From Lotus japonicus (Eukaryota; Streptophyta; Magnoliopsida; Fabales; Fabaceae): 64,000 bases of DNA. Under the pieces are notes generated by a model. It worked only from the letters and a program-made list of their open reading frames with translations, made no database searches and was not told where the DNA came from. Both the position numbers and the translations under genes were made by a program. This document shows positions 1 through 12,390 of the stretch, piece by piece. How positions within the stretch are numbered: the first letter of the stretch is position 1; every line of letters starts with the position of its first letter. The stretch spans positions 1,924,501-1,988,500 of the forward strand of contig NC_080046.1 of assembly GCF_012489685.1 (NCBI RefSeq), given 5' to 3'.

Positions 1-700
1 TGAAGCATACACTGTAAGCGATACTCTTAAACTATACATTGATCATAAATAATTGAATGTTGATTACATTTCTACTTTGAAGTTTGAAATTAGTCAAATT
101 CTGATCAATACTTATGTAACACCATATCATATTTAAATCTTGAGGCATAAACAAAATCAAGTAGTAGAAATTCAAAGAAATCAAATACTTAACAATTAAG
201 AACTAACTTTGAGATATCACAGGTAATGACCGTAGTTTTTTTTTTTTTTTGAAATGAAATCTAGAATGAACTGCATTCCCAATTCAGGGGTTTATCTAAT
301 CAAATACAACATATTATGAACAATATTATTAAAGCTACATTAAATTCATTACAAAAGACTATTCTAGAAAGGATTTATATCTTATTGTGATTTGTTTGTA
401 AGCAAGCTCCAAATAAGAATGAAATAACTAAATGTGAACTACAAAAATAAAAAAATCTCCTTCTTTCTCTCTTCAATTGTGATAAGAGTCACGTAAGTGA
501 CTTAAAATAGAGAAAGAAAGAAGAATGCTGCCATAAAGTTTAATATATATATTTTTATATAACTTGTTAACACTTCCACACTTGATCATTTAAACTTGCT
601 CAAAGTGATCATAGATTATATCATAGAGTTCCTTATAATTTTTAGAATGATGATTCATCTTCATAATATTTTTTTTTCTATAACTCTATGAATTAAATCT
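1..700. other. Gene-free AT-rich stretch
   Basis: AT-rich DNA with a poly-T run near 237-250 and no reading frame that resembles a known protein. I see nothing further in it. It may include the upstream flank of the LTR-like block that follows. Confidence 0.5.
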
Positions 701-779
701 TATACTGCCAAAATCAATCTATACTCAAAATCCTATTCAATATATATGTTTTCCAAATCATAAGGTATAGTGGTAGTTT

Positions 780-2136
780 TCTACAGTGAGTAATTTTCTA
801 AGATCGGAAGGATCTAAAGGTTCGCAATTTCTATGTACTACTCACGAATGTAAGGGTAACTCAGTATAGAGTGTCTTTGAGTCTTATATGCTTTTATCGC
901 ACTGCATGCGTTTGAGATGAATGTGTTTAATTTGATTGACAATTAATTGAAATATTGGTATGCTTGCTATGTTGTATACTTGCTTATTTGAAATGCTTTC
1001 TGAGACTTGTGCCAAATATTTTCTGAGGCTAAGGCCGTTGTTAAACAATAGAGACATGCGTCTCCGTTTTCTGGGGCTTCGGCCATTGATTATTGTTGAA
1101 ATTATGAATAACATGTGGTTATTCTGAGTTGATTATTGGTTTGGAAATTGCCGTTGACTGACTTGGCATATAGGGAAAGTGGCAATGAGGTGGGTGTGGT
1201 CCCGCGTGATTGTCCCGTCTTTCGAGGCGTTATAAAGTGGCAATGAGGTGGGTGTGGTCCCGCGGGATTGTCCCATCTTTCGAGATGTTCTAAAGTGGCG
1301 ATGAGGTGGGTGTGGTCCCACGCGATTGTCTCGTCCGTAGTGGCGCTAAGTGGCGATTAGGTGGGTGTGGTCCCGCGTGATTGTCCCATCTTGTGAGACG
1401 TTATTGATCGATCCATTTTGGTAGCAGCATATAGTTGCATTATAAGGAACTAACACCTGACCCTATGTTGTTGGATTTTAGTTATTGGTTTATTGATATC
1501 TGATTTGATGTTATATAGTTGAGGTTATTATTATCTGAGCTAATCTATGTTAAGTTGTTGATATATGAGTTTAGTTATATTGTTGATTTTGTTTATAGTT
1601 GGATTAACTTAAGTTGCTAGTTTATTTACCGTGCTAGGTAATTAAATTTGAATAGCATGATTTTCTCCTTTATATGTGATAGTTGCATGGAGTTAACCCT
1701 TTTTATTTGCTACTTGTTATTTGGGCGCTTAACGCTATTAGGCGATGAATAGCCTTCTGGCGATGCTTAGCCATGCTGAGATGGAGGAGGGATAGTAACC
1801 GGCGGAGCAAGGATGGAAGAAGTTGTATAGTTTTCCTCTTAGTAGTTTATGCTTGAGTCTTCTTTGTTATCTGAAAACTCTGTTACTAAAACCCCGTTTT
1901 CGCCACTGTTTAAGTGTGCGTACTTATTTTGGAAACTTGCTTATGCTATTGTAAGGCACTATTATTATATGTCAGGAACGGGTTGTTTAATTAAAACTAT
2001 GTTATGTATTAAACTGTGTTTAGATGTTTTGAAAAGAAAAAAAAATTATCGTGTTTTCTTAGGATTACGAAATAGTCCTTAGACTTTGTTAGGTTACTAA
2101 TGTGACTCCTCACTTGAGAAATTGGGGGCGTTACAA
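780..2136 (+). mobile_element. Solo LTR-like block of a Ty3/Gypsy-type retrotransposon
   Basis: The block from about 1118 to 2136 is clearly related to 21989-23237: both contain the same minisatellite, then a 'gcttaacgctattaggcga' region, then 'tttgttaggttactaatgtg', and end in 'ggcgttac'. Ending with GTTACA is common for Del/Tekay-type LTRs. No primer-binding site follows: the next bases (aagtctgggaatg) do not contain TGGTATCAGAGC. It therefore looks like a solo LTR left by recombination. The 5' boundary is not defined; sequence back to about 780 may belong to it, but no second complete copy is available here for comparison. Confidence 0.6.
1179..1405. repeat. Minisatellite inside the LTR, about 57-bp unit, 4 copies
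   Basis: Four head-to-tail units start with 'aagtggcgatgaggtggg' (or close variants), followed by 'tgtggtcccgcg' and 'attgtcccgtcttt'. The related LTR at 22088 carries six copies of a 52-54-bp version, so copy number and unit length differ between family members. Confidence 0.9.
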
Positions 2137-5100
2137 AGTCTGGGAATGAAACTTCTTAGTTAAGGTAACAAGACCATCTTGTCACTCTACGGCTTGGGCC
2201 CTACCCAGTGCTTGGACTTCTTTGGTCCGCCCTAGCTCTTCCTCAAGCTATCGTTGCTCCTCCTGGTGTGATGAAGGTGTTTGTATGTATGGACATTCTA
2301 ACACACTTTAAAGTGTGCTAGAAATATACTTTCTTTCTTTCTCTATTTTCCTGTTTAATTTCTATAAGAAATCTAGGACTGACATGTCTTTGTTCAGGTA
2401 ACAAGACCATTCTAAGCTCAATTCTGCAATAAAAATTACATATTCTAGAGTCTGGTAAGGGTTTCTGAAATGCACGACATTTCGTCCCAAAAACTGATTT
2501 TTCTTCAGTCTCGGATCAAGACGGAGTCAACTTCAAAGTCAAAAAGAAAAATAGATTAGTGCATAATTTTTAGAACTTAGAGAAATAGATTAGTGCATAA
2601 TTTTTCGAGACATCACAAAAAGATGAACATTGCTTGAAATGTTAACTTCTTGACAAATGGTGATTGAAGAAGCAAACATAACATTAAATTAAAGGCATAG
2701 TTGAATAAGTAGCAAACCCATTCTCATCCAACATGGATAGAAAATGAAATGCTCCTACTTTAGAGTAATTCCTAATTACAACCCAAAGTTCCAAATACAT
2801 ATAGGCTTTAAACATATAATTAATAAAGTATCAAGGTCCTTCTCAATGTAAAAGTTGCCACATAGAGAAACAAAGGAGGAGATTGAGAAAGAGATAGGCA
2901 GGGGAACAAAGAGAGAGTGATGATGGGGTGAGATTCACCTATGTCCTAACCATGATTGATGAGCAAGTGAAGTACCCTTAGGGAACCAAAATATCTCCCA
3001 GGGTTACATGCAAGAGTTTTGAGTTCCACATCCTTTGATGCTTGATGCAGTCTTTAAGATGATGATGAAATGTACTACTACATATGCTAAGTGGGGAAGT
3101 AAAACACTATCCCTCCTTAAGGTTAGTAAATTGGGCTTGAACTCCTTAGTTTAGCCACAATGAATTTACAGGTAAAGATTAGTGCATAATTATATTGATG
3201 AAGTAGATTAGTAGCTCGGTTTGCCTTTGGGATGAGCTTAAATCGACATAAGCATCACATGAACCAGTCTCCAAAACTTGATATATATTTACCATTTGAA
3301 AACCGAACTCGTTGGCTGATTTGATTGGTTCAATCGAGAACCGGTTAAGTGGCTAGTCTATTTAAAGAAAAGCTAGACCACAAACCAAGGTGAGCCGAGT
3401 CAAAATTTGTGAACTTTAGTGCTATTGAACAAGCTAGAGTTGGCTTGAACTGATCATATTTTAAAAAAATTAGAAAAATAATATTTTTATTTTAAATGAA
3501 ATAAAAAAATATATATTATCCTTTTATTTTTTGCACTTCATTTTTATCTAACAAAATATATATTACGATGATTTTATATTAGTTTAAAATTTGATTTCAC
3601 TTAATTTCTTAAGATTGTGTGTTAGTAAATTATTTAATTATAGTATACTATAAAAAAAATTAATTATTACCGGTTCAAAAACGATTGAACCATGAAACTT
3701 GAACCAATGTCTTAACTAGTTCAATTTAAAGGTTTGTGAATTGCAAACAAGTTCCTTTGACCAACCTCTCCTTTACCGCCTTTTACCAGTTGTGCCACCA
3801 TCACTACCACCTTCATCAGTGACGACGGATTCAGAACTTTTTAATTGTGGGGACAATATACACAAATGAATTTGTCACAAAAACATAATATATTACAATA
3901 TATTTTTTAATATGTATTATAATTTTATCCTACAAGTTTTAATGCATGTTTGGATACACAGTAAAAAATTATGACGTATATATAAACAACTTCTCTTTAC
4001 TTTTGTGATTATCAACCATAATTTTACTATTACTAATTTTCAATCGTATAACCAAACGTTAGTTGTTTGTTTCAAGCCATTAAAATATTTTTGCATAACT
4101 AAAATTAAATAACTGTAGGTATAGTTAACTTTTGGTTCACACATAGTAACATTTAGGTAATACACCCAAATAGACTGAAGAAAATAAAAAAGTTTGTTGA
4201 ATCCTGAGCAGAATCAAAGCTAACAAGTAGGGAAAGTCTCAATCTTTGCTACGCACTTTCTTAAACTTGATAAAAAAAAATTAACTTATAGACACATGAA
4301 TAGAGATAGAAAGAAAAGAGATGTGATAAGAAAAGAAGATTGAGATATGAGGAAATAAAAAGTAAATATGAAATAAATAAAAGAGAGAATGAATATATCA
4401 TTGTTGGATTAAAAATGTATCTATCTCTAAATAATAAACATAAAATTAGAAGAACTATAATATTTTGTTAATAAAATAACATTGCTAGCTACTTGCCCCC
4501 ACAATAGTATTTGTGACTCTTATATATCTTTAGCTCCTCCACACAACCCATCGACCACCATCTTGTAAAGCCTTCATCTAGTCTAGGCCACTGCAAACCA
4601 TGACCCGAACCCCCGATTCCCAATGAACTAGAGAAAACATAGTCTCATCTTGCTCGAGTAAAGTTTCTTTATTGAACACCCTAATTGTACTAAATCACAA
4701 TCTTTCCCTGCCCATACGAATCACCATCGCGCCAGCAATGAAAGAGCTGAGATTTGTACACCACCACCGTCAATGAAACCCCCAAACTAATGCAAGTCAA
4801 CACATGTAACCAATGTCGTCACCATCCTTTCTTACTTTTACCCATGCCGACACTTGGAACCTCAACACCATCGTCTTCTTCATGGTCTTAATCACCGCCC
4901 ATAATCCAATGTCAACCACCATTTTCCCTCCATTTATCCAAGCACTCTGAATCTCTAAGGACCACCTGGAGTGTCGGGGCCTCCACCACCATGAAGCCTT
5001 TCCACCCTCGTTGTCTCTTTCTTTCCTTCTCGATCTCTCTTCCTTTCAATCACTCTTGTTCTATTTCCACCCTTATTGTAAAACATCTTCTCGTTGAAAC

Positions 5101-5310
5101 AATGCATTTCAATTTGACCTTCTTCGTCCCACCCAAAATTGAAACCGACGATGCCTACACTCTTTTCATTGTGTTGTTCACCTGCACCTCACCCTCCACA
5201 ACAACAAAGGTGATACGATGGCTTCAGCGAGGGTTGAAACGACAAGGATGTTGGTTTGTGAAATTTCTATACTACATCATCTATTCATTGGCATACCGTA
5301 AATTACTTTT
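2137..5310. other. Intergenic region with no recognisable gene
   Basis: No convincing coding sequence. A 33-bp spaced direct duplication of 'agaaatagattagtgcataa' lies at about 2547 and 2580, and 'ggtaacaagaccat' recurs near 2165 and 2397. From about 3300 to 3760 there are AACCGGTT-rich stretches that may be the ends of a worn transposon. The short frame at 4991-5317 has no family signature and is probably fortuitous. Confidence 0.5.
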
Positions 5311-5319
5311 TCAGTGACA

Positions 5320-5560
5320 CACAATAGGAGAGAAAACACCTCCCAACTACCGAACAAGTCATCAGTGGCATGCTGGGGAGGTCAGTAGAGACCCGCTCCT
5401 AAATAAGAGCGCCGAGGAATCTCCCCAAGAAGGGTTGCCCACCAATTGAGGTTTTACTGACCCTACCTAGGAGAATTCGAACCCTTGTCCTATGGGGAAG
5501 TGAGAGTTAAACTCGCAATCTGAAGTCTGAAGTCAGTTGTGTCAACCCATTTTACCACCC
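5320..5560 (-). mobile_element. tRNA-derived SINE, family 1 (minus strand)
   Basis: Read on the minus strand it begins 'gggttgacacaactgactt' (A-box-like) and has a polymerase III B box 'gggttcgaattctcc', then a body with 'caattggtgggcaaccctt', 'cagcatgccactgatgac' and a T-rich tail. The same order of segments occurs on the plus strand at 41931-42120. That combination marks a dispersed tRNA-derived SINE rather than a functional tRNA: no cloverleaf or acceptor stem can be drawn. Ends are approximate. Confidence 0.75.
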
Positions 5561-5594
5561 ATTTAGATTTTGCCACCATGGACTAAAAGTATAT

Positions 5595-7023
5595 GGCTTA
5601 ATAGCACTTTTGGCCCCCCACGTTTCAAAAATGTGCAATATTAATCCCCCACGTTTGAAAATAGCATAATGGTACCTCAACGTTTGTCTCCGTTAACAGT
5701 TTTGGTCCCCCACCAATTTTCCGTCCAAAAACTAACGTTTTTTGCTGACTTGGAAATTTTAATAAAATTTAAATTGATAAAATTAATAAATAAAAAAAAA
5801 ATCTGGGACACTCATCTTCTTCATCATCTTCTCATCTTCATCTCTGTTCTCTCTCCTCATCCTCATCTTCATCTACAAAATCAACATTTTTCTTCTTCAG
5901 TCATCCTACTCCCTTCAAATTCCCCTTCTTAAAAACCTCCAACACTGCCGATTCTCCTCTCTGAACACAGAACCGTTGAATCCTTTCACTGAACCCACAC
6001 CGTTGAATCCCTCAATCTCGTCCCTCAGCTTCTCCTAACCCAGATCTGGGCATAAGTGTGGGCGAGATGAAGTAGTGGTGATTCAGCGGACTTGGGTCTC
6101 TATGCGGTGGTGGTTCGGCGCGGCGCGGCGTGATTTGCACGATGCTGGCACTGGTCTGGTCGTGCGATTCACAGCGGAGGGGCGTTGCTTTCGTTGCTTT
6201 CACTGGGTTTAGTTTGCTGTTACTGTGGTTGTGGCTTCTTTTCACTGGGTTTAATTTATTGTGGTTGTGGCTTTATATTGTTGTGGCTTCTTTTCACAGT
6301 GGATTCATTTTCTGCAGCATGCTTATATAGGAGGTCAAAATTGTAGGTTCAAATTGCAGAAGAACTTTTGGATTCTATCCAATTCAAGAGTTGGATTTGG
6401 TTGAGTGCTAAAACTCCAGGGTTCCCGTATTCTCAATTGATCTCCAATCCTATGCATTTCCTGAATTGTATCTAATATGGACAGATTTGAAGCCTTGAGG
6501 GTTGAGTTTGTTACTACAGCTACGGGGTTCTTTTTGATTTCATATTCATGTAGCTCTATATCTGGTCTGTCTCGTTTTAATTTATTTTTGCTGGTTATTG
6601 TCAAAAGAATAAGTTTGTTGTGGCTGGCAAAGAAATAGCATTGTTGAAGACCAGCCATGGAAGAATGAATCCAAGTGTGTGATCTGGGTTTTATGGGCAA
6701 GGTGATGTATTTGTAGGGAAGATGAAGATGTTTTGGAGAGGAATATTTTTTTTCTGGGTTTTCTAGGTTGATGAAGATGATGAGGGAGATGAAGAAGGGG
6801 ATATTTTTCTTGGTTTTTAAGTGTTGTTAATATTTTAATGAATTAATTTTTTTGCTCAATTACATATTTACCCTCAGAACGGTTAGTTTTTGGACGGAAA
6901 ATTGCTGAGGGACCAAAACTGTTAACAGAGATAAACGTTGAGGTACCATTATGCTATTTTTAAACGTGGGGGATTAATATTGCACATTTTTGAAACATGG
7001 GGGACAAAAAGTGCTATTAAGCC
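5595..7023. mobile_element. Non-autonomous Mutator-like element (MULE), 1429 bp
   Basis: The termini are long inverted repeats of about 145 bp: the left arm starts 'ggcttaatagcacttttgg' and the right arm, read in reverse complement, is almost identical through 'ccgtccaaaaactaa'. The element is flanked by a perfect 9-bp duplication, 'aaagtatat', at 5586-5594 and 7024-7032. Long TIRs plus a 9-bp target duplication are the hallmark of Mutator-like elements. There is no transposase. The interior is partly GC-rich (about 6040-6200, with 'ggcgcggcgcggcg') and unlike the AT-rich surroundings, so it may be captured host DNA (Pack-MULE), but I do not recognise a donor gene. Confidence 0.9.
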
Positions 7024-7274
7024 AAAGTATATTCATCCCAATTTGTAAACAAGATAAATCGATTTTGGAAATTTTTGAACATTTACCGAAGCCAAATTCA
7101 GTAGGTAGAAACATACCTACCTTTTCCTAATTTCAATGGAGAGCTGAGATAGTGATCAAACACGTTGAGGTCCCACGGCGTGAATATAGGAGCATAGGAA
7201 TCAAGAATTTCTTGAAAAGCTTCACCATTTTCTTCACGTCAACGTTGATAGCAAGCCCATACCTGTGACAAAAA

Positions 7275-10200
7275 ATGGAGGTGCAACAATGGTGGAGGCT
7301 TAGATTCTCCTTCAGGAGTGCTACCATGGTGGTGTGCTTTCTCAACATAGTCACTGCGATCTTCTTGCTTCATGGCTTTCTTGCTTCTTCCTACACTCGC
7401 AACAAACTGTCCACCGCAAACTCAAACTCAGGTTGGTCCCCTTCTCTCTTTCCTGTCAATTTTTGCTTTCTCATGTGAAATTTCTATCCTTTGGGCTGAA
7501 ATAGATCATGGGTATTAGATATTTTCGTTGATCATGCCTTAAAGTTAAGATTTTTCTGGTAAAGTTTGTGGCTTTTTGTGTGATTACATGAAGGGGGGTG
7601 AATTTGTGTTTGTTCTTGATAAAAACTAAATTTTGTGAAACTAAATATCCTGTAAGATGTAATCAAATATCTTTATCCGAATTAACATATCCTGTAATAG
7701 ATTTAGGATTTTTTGTATATAAGTTTCATGATAGTTATCTAAATTCTCTGCTTGAAGTGTAGCAAAGCATTACTCCAATCAATCCCAAAGGCTTTATTCC
7801 TTATGTGAAGGACAAGAATTGGTTTTCATTTCTACATTCTCATTTTGAACATTAGACAATTTAGCATCATATAAATAGCACTGATTCTTTTAGGAAATTC
7901 CTATAATAGACTAGTATACTGTGGAGTATATGTTAAACTTGCTTGTATGATGTTTTCTTATTTTATTTTATTTAAAATTGCAGCTCAGCTCAGTTACATC
8001 AAGGAATCTGAAGAGATTCGTCTTGCCATGTTACCATTGGAGCTGATTAAAAGAGTGAGTTTGTAACTGGTTTTGTTGTTCACCATATTTATTATGACCG
8101 TTTGTTGTAGATGAATGATGCCCAAGTGCCAGTTCTATAGTTAGCGATAGAGAAATAATTTTTGTAGAAAGCAATTTGAGCATTTTTCTGGCAAATGATG
8201 GTTTATTTTAGAATTTCTGGAGCTGACCTGAAACCTGGTGTTGGGTTTTTCAATTCATCCTCTAGTTGGAAGACTAGTAGGTCATGTTTCAAATTATTCA
8301 CACACATAGGGTTTGCCTTATACTCAGTTTTGTGTGAAGTGATTTTTTCTAATGACTTGCATGCGCTACCTGTCTCAGTTAGTCTTTCTCCTGTTAACCT
8401 GAATTACAATGTACGTTTTTATACTCATCTTTCTGGTACAACGCTGAAAATTTTATTGTTTCTGCAAAATCCGTTTGTTTTTACCTTGATTGTGAAGTCA
8501 ACTGATGGTCAATGAATGAGAATACAAAAGAGTTTATTACCATCACCTACCAGTGACAGTAACTAGCAGCTCACCGACATCAGATGCTCAGAACTTCTTA
8601 GAACCTGTAATTTTTCCCTGTACTTAGTCTGATCAGAGGTCATGTGATATGGGCCTCCAATGAGGGTGTATCGCAGAAGAAAGAAGGGGTGCAGGGGTAG
8701 GATGGGAAGTAGTGGAGGGAATCTGTTCCTAGAGGACGCAAGAGGATTAATCACATTGAAGGAAAAACCCATGCTGAGACAGATCAACAATATGACACAT
8801 GGGTTGATGAAGATTCTCTCATTATGACCTAGTTTTGGCACTCTATGACTCCGTAGATTGGCCAGACTTATATGTTTTTCCCTACTGCTAGGGAGATTTG
8901 GAAGAATTTGGCGCAAACATATTCTATGAAACATGACTCTCAGCCTATTTAAAAATTGGAAAATAAAGTTTTCAATTCTAAGCAGGGAAACCTTGAATGG
9001 TCTCTTGATTGAATTGGATCAATTTCAGAGTTTGACGATGAAGTGTGATGAAGACTCTACGGCACTGACCCAGTTTATTGAGAAAGCACGGATCTTTAAG
9101 TTTCTCTCTGGGCTAAACTCTAAGTTTGATCTCATTCGGGTTCAATTTCTGTGTCAGGAGAAACTCCCTTAGAAACACAGTTCGTGGTGTGGAAAGTCAG
9201 AGGACAGTGATGACGGAGAAAAGTCAGTTGATGGTTAGGCCTTAGCCTCTAGAAAGGATCCCATAAAAGGCTACACTTCGCTCGAACGGCCTAACCGTGA
9301 CAATGGATTGTGCACTTACAGTAAGAAGTCTGGCCACACTAAAGAGATTTGTTTCAAGCTTCATAGAAGGGATACAGTCCTTGGACGTATGGGCGGGGGC
9401 AAAGGTGCTCTTCAGAGGCGCGCAAATCACATAGCTTCTGACTTGGAGATTGTGGATGAAGACCCATATGTTCCTCAATCTCTAAGGCTAGAGCCATCTT
9501 CTTTTGTTGGAGCCTTGAAGGTACAGGCCAGGGACATCTTCTATAGGTGGTATAGATGGGTCTTCTCCCACAACCTCCAAGACAGAAGTCGCATGATTTG
9601 TGCGCCTCTAAGAGGTATCTTTGGATCCGTAGATACGTCCAAGGACTTTATCCCTTCCATGAAGTTTAAAACAAGTTTTTTAGTGCGGCCAGACCTCTTA
9701 TAGTAAGTGCACTATCGATCATCACGGTTAGGGTGTCTGAAAGAAGTGGATCATTTTCTGGGACCCTTTCTAGAGGCAAAGGCTGTACCATCAACTGGTT
9801 TGACGTCCATCATCACTATCCTCCAATTTTGTTCACCACGAACTGAGTGAAACACCTCTGGGAGAGAAGGGAGTTTCTCTTTACCCAAAATTAGAACCAA
9901 ATGGGATCTAATTCAGAGTTTAGTCCAGACTCCTGAGAGAAACTTAAAGATCCGTGCTTTCTCAATGTCGTGGAGCCTTCATCACACTTCACCCTCAAAC
10001 TGTGATACTGATCAATTCAATCCCGAGACCATTCAGGATGCAATTAATAGCCTGTTAGGGAGATAGTTCCCTACTTAGAATTGAAAACTCTATTTTCCAA
10101 TTCATAACAGCCTGAGAGGTCTTGTTTCATAGAATATTTCTGCACCGAATTCTTCCAAATATCCCTAGCAGTAGGGAAAAAAGCATATAATTTAGTCAGA

Positions 10201-12390
10201 GTGCAAAAACCAGATCATAATGAGAGAGTCCTCATCAACCCAACGTGTCATTGTGGATCTGTCTTAGTAGGGGCTTTTGTTTTCAATGTGACTCATCTTG
10301 CGTCTAGAAGATATGACCCTTGCAATATTGGGAGATCATTGTGGGTCAAAGGTGGTAAGGAGGCGGTTTTCCCTTCTGGAGCGAGTTTCTCGTCTGTTTT
10401 GGGAACCTCCTTTTCAACCACAGTGAAGGACGAAAAAACAAAGCCTACAACAGAGAAACAAAGAGAAGAAAAAAAGGAAACTGAGGGGAAACTTGTCAGT
10501 TTCCCTAGTAAAGATATCATATAGATCTAGTTTTTTTCAAATTTTATTTCCTTGTATTTATTTTCTTAATTAGGTCTGTTATAGTCTGCATATTGTAATC
10601 ACCAATTGTAATTTTTAATTAAGAAATAAAATTCAGATTACTTTTTCTCTCTTTTCAAGTACTCAAAATACATTTATCTGTGAATCTGAGTATCTTCCAT
10701 CTCAGGTGAGGGAGATTGAGCAGGAAGTATACAGTGAACCAGAAGCAGCCCAGAAAAAAGACGCAAAGAAGACTGCAGCAGTTGATCTGTCTAAAAGGTT
10801 AAAGGACTTGCGTTCCTTGAATGATGCTGCCGGTGTAAAAGGTGTTTCTCGTTTCCCTCTACGAACCTTTCTCAGTCATAACTCTCCTGTTGCTACCCTG
10901 TTTTCTGAAAAGTATTGCTTAATAATTATTCCAATTCCAGCATATTTAGATTATCATTGTGATAGCATCACGACAAACTGTACTTAATAAGTTGAACAGC
11001 ATTAGCCATTTTAAGTGAGGATCTTTCATACGTGCTGATTTTAATGGTTATTTTTTGTGTTTAATGGATTGTTGGATTAACATTAATAAATTCCTTGTAG
11101 GTTTGAGCTTATTTATTTATTTTTTAAAATTTAAATAAATGCTCAATTATATGGGCAGTTCCATCAAAGAGCTAATTTTTCTTCTTGTAATATCTTGGCT
11201 ACACTATGTTTGGAGGCTAGGACCCTTCTCTTTAATATAAATCCTACAACAGATCTGCATATTCTTACAGAACAGTTTCTAAATGCAACTCTATTTCTTA
11301 CTTGTATTCACCCCAAAACCTACCAAATCTCCTAAAGCTTCATTAAGAATGCCCTGCTTCCAGCACCATTGCAGCAAGTTGTGCTTTTAATGTCCAACTT
11401 ATATGGCCCGATTTATTGTTCCTTATATAGGTTTCATGCCAGCTGTTTTCCTACTCAACCATTAGCCCTTAGCCAGCCTCACTCGAGTTGACAAGTATTT
11501 TCTACATACTAAATGCTTAATTGCATTTTCATTCTTTTTTACTATATTTAATTATTGATTTTGGTTCCCTAATACTCCTTTTTTGCACAAATTCGATACG
11601 TCAAGTTTTGAATTGTTGCAACTAAGTCTATCCATCCTTTTCATTCTACTCGGAAGTCTCAAATTATTTTTCCACACCTAAAATTGATTAAATTATTTTA
11701 AACTTTCATCCGCTCTAAGGTCCTGTGTGTTCACTTATTTTGATCTTTTGTGTCTTTCACTTATCTGATACCAAGATTAAACCTGGAGCTCTGAACTGCC
11801 ATGATATTGTGTTCAAAGCTGACATGAACCAAGCTTAAACTATTATTTTACAATATTCTATTTTGTTCCTTTCCTTTCGAAAGACTTTGTTTTTTTAACC
11901 AAATATACATGTAGCTGTTTTACAATACCTTGTGAGCACTGAGAATAGACTTTGTTTCTGTTGAATATAATTTTTTCTAGAATTTGCTGTACAATGTATC
12001 TTTTGTTCCAATCGTAAGCACACATTTTGAAGCCTGAATACTTTGATTAAGATCCTCTCATTTCACTTGAAAATGTCAAGTGAAAAATTGTGTCTATCTC
12101 TTTCTTCATAAATATTTAGAGGGTTCCACTTGATTAATACATTTTAAGTGATGGTTGAAGATGACAAAGTCATATCCAGATGAAAGGATCCTGATCCATG
12201 AATCATGAAGTATTTTTGTGAAGAAGCATTCCTAGGTTTAAACCATATTATTAAAATTGTGTTGGCATTGGTTTTTATTTTCCTTTGATGTTTGTTGTTC
12301 CCAGCTTTGGAGGAATGGCGTAAAAGGAAGATGGAGAGGGCTAGACAAAGACAATTGGAGAAAAATGGAACGACCTCTTCACAAACTTGA
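7275..12390 (+). CDS. Small single-pass membrane protein of unknown function, 149 aa, 4 exons
   Basis: Exons 7275-7431, 7984-8054, 10706-10841 and 12305-12390 join to a 450-nt reading frame; every junction has GT..AG ends and compatible phase. Residues about 17-38 (MVVCFLNIVTAIFLLHGFLA) are a clear hydrophobic segment behind a short basic N-terminus (MEVQQWWRLRFSF), so this is a signal-anchor or single-span protein. The remainder is charged and helical: LSYIKESEEIRLAM, then a K/E-rich stretch, ending EEWRKRKMERARQRQLEKN. I do not recognise a characterised family; it resembles conserved plant proteins annotated only as transmembrane protein, and no function is proposed. Intron 2 is 2.65 kb long because of inserted Copia sequence. 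ATG 7275 opens the only frame with the membrane segment. Confidence 0.8.
8650..9480 (+). mobile_element. Copia-type gag fragment, left arm of an inverted pair, in intron 2
   Basis: The plus strand encodes a degraded Ty1/Copia gag: 'LNGLLIELDQFQSL', then 'FIEKARIFKFLSGLNSKFD' followed by 'IRVQFLCQEKLP', the usual retrotransposon gag (UBN2) signature, within 8933-9172. At 9308 follows a zinc-knuckle-like 'CTYSKKSGHTKEICFKLH' in which the second Cys of CX2CX4HX4C is lost. Frames are interrupted. The same sequence appears inverted at 9540-10330. It lies within intron 2 of the membrane-protein gene, in sense orientation. Confidence 0.8.
9540..10330 (-). mobile_element. Copia-type gag fragment, right arm of the inverted pair
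   Basis: Reverse complement of this segment matches 8650-9480 in order: the zinc-knuckle region (gtgcacttactataagaggt), the gag core and the stretch around 'ccctactgctagggatat'. The two arms are separated by about 60 bp (about 9480-9540) and differ by many substitutions and small indels, so the copies are old. Beyond the right arm, 10530-10660 resembles the end of a Copia LTR in plus orientation ('gtctgttatagtctgcatat', 'attgtaatcaccaattgtaa'), suggesting a rearranged rather than simply inserted element. Confidence 0.75.

Noticed and set aside
3300..3760. Possible hAT or MULE element with AACCGGTT-rich ends
   Set aside because: Inverted similarity is too short and no target duplication was found.
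8563..8934. 123-codon minus-strand frame
   Set aside because: It overlaps the left Copia arm in antisense and shows no protein family signature.
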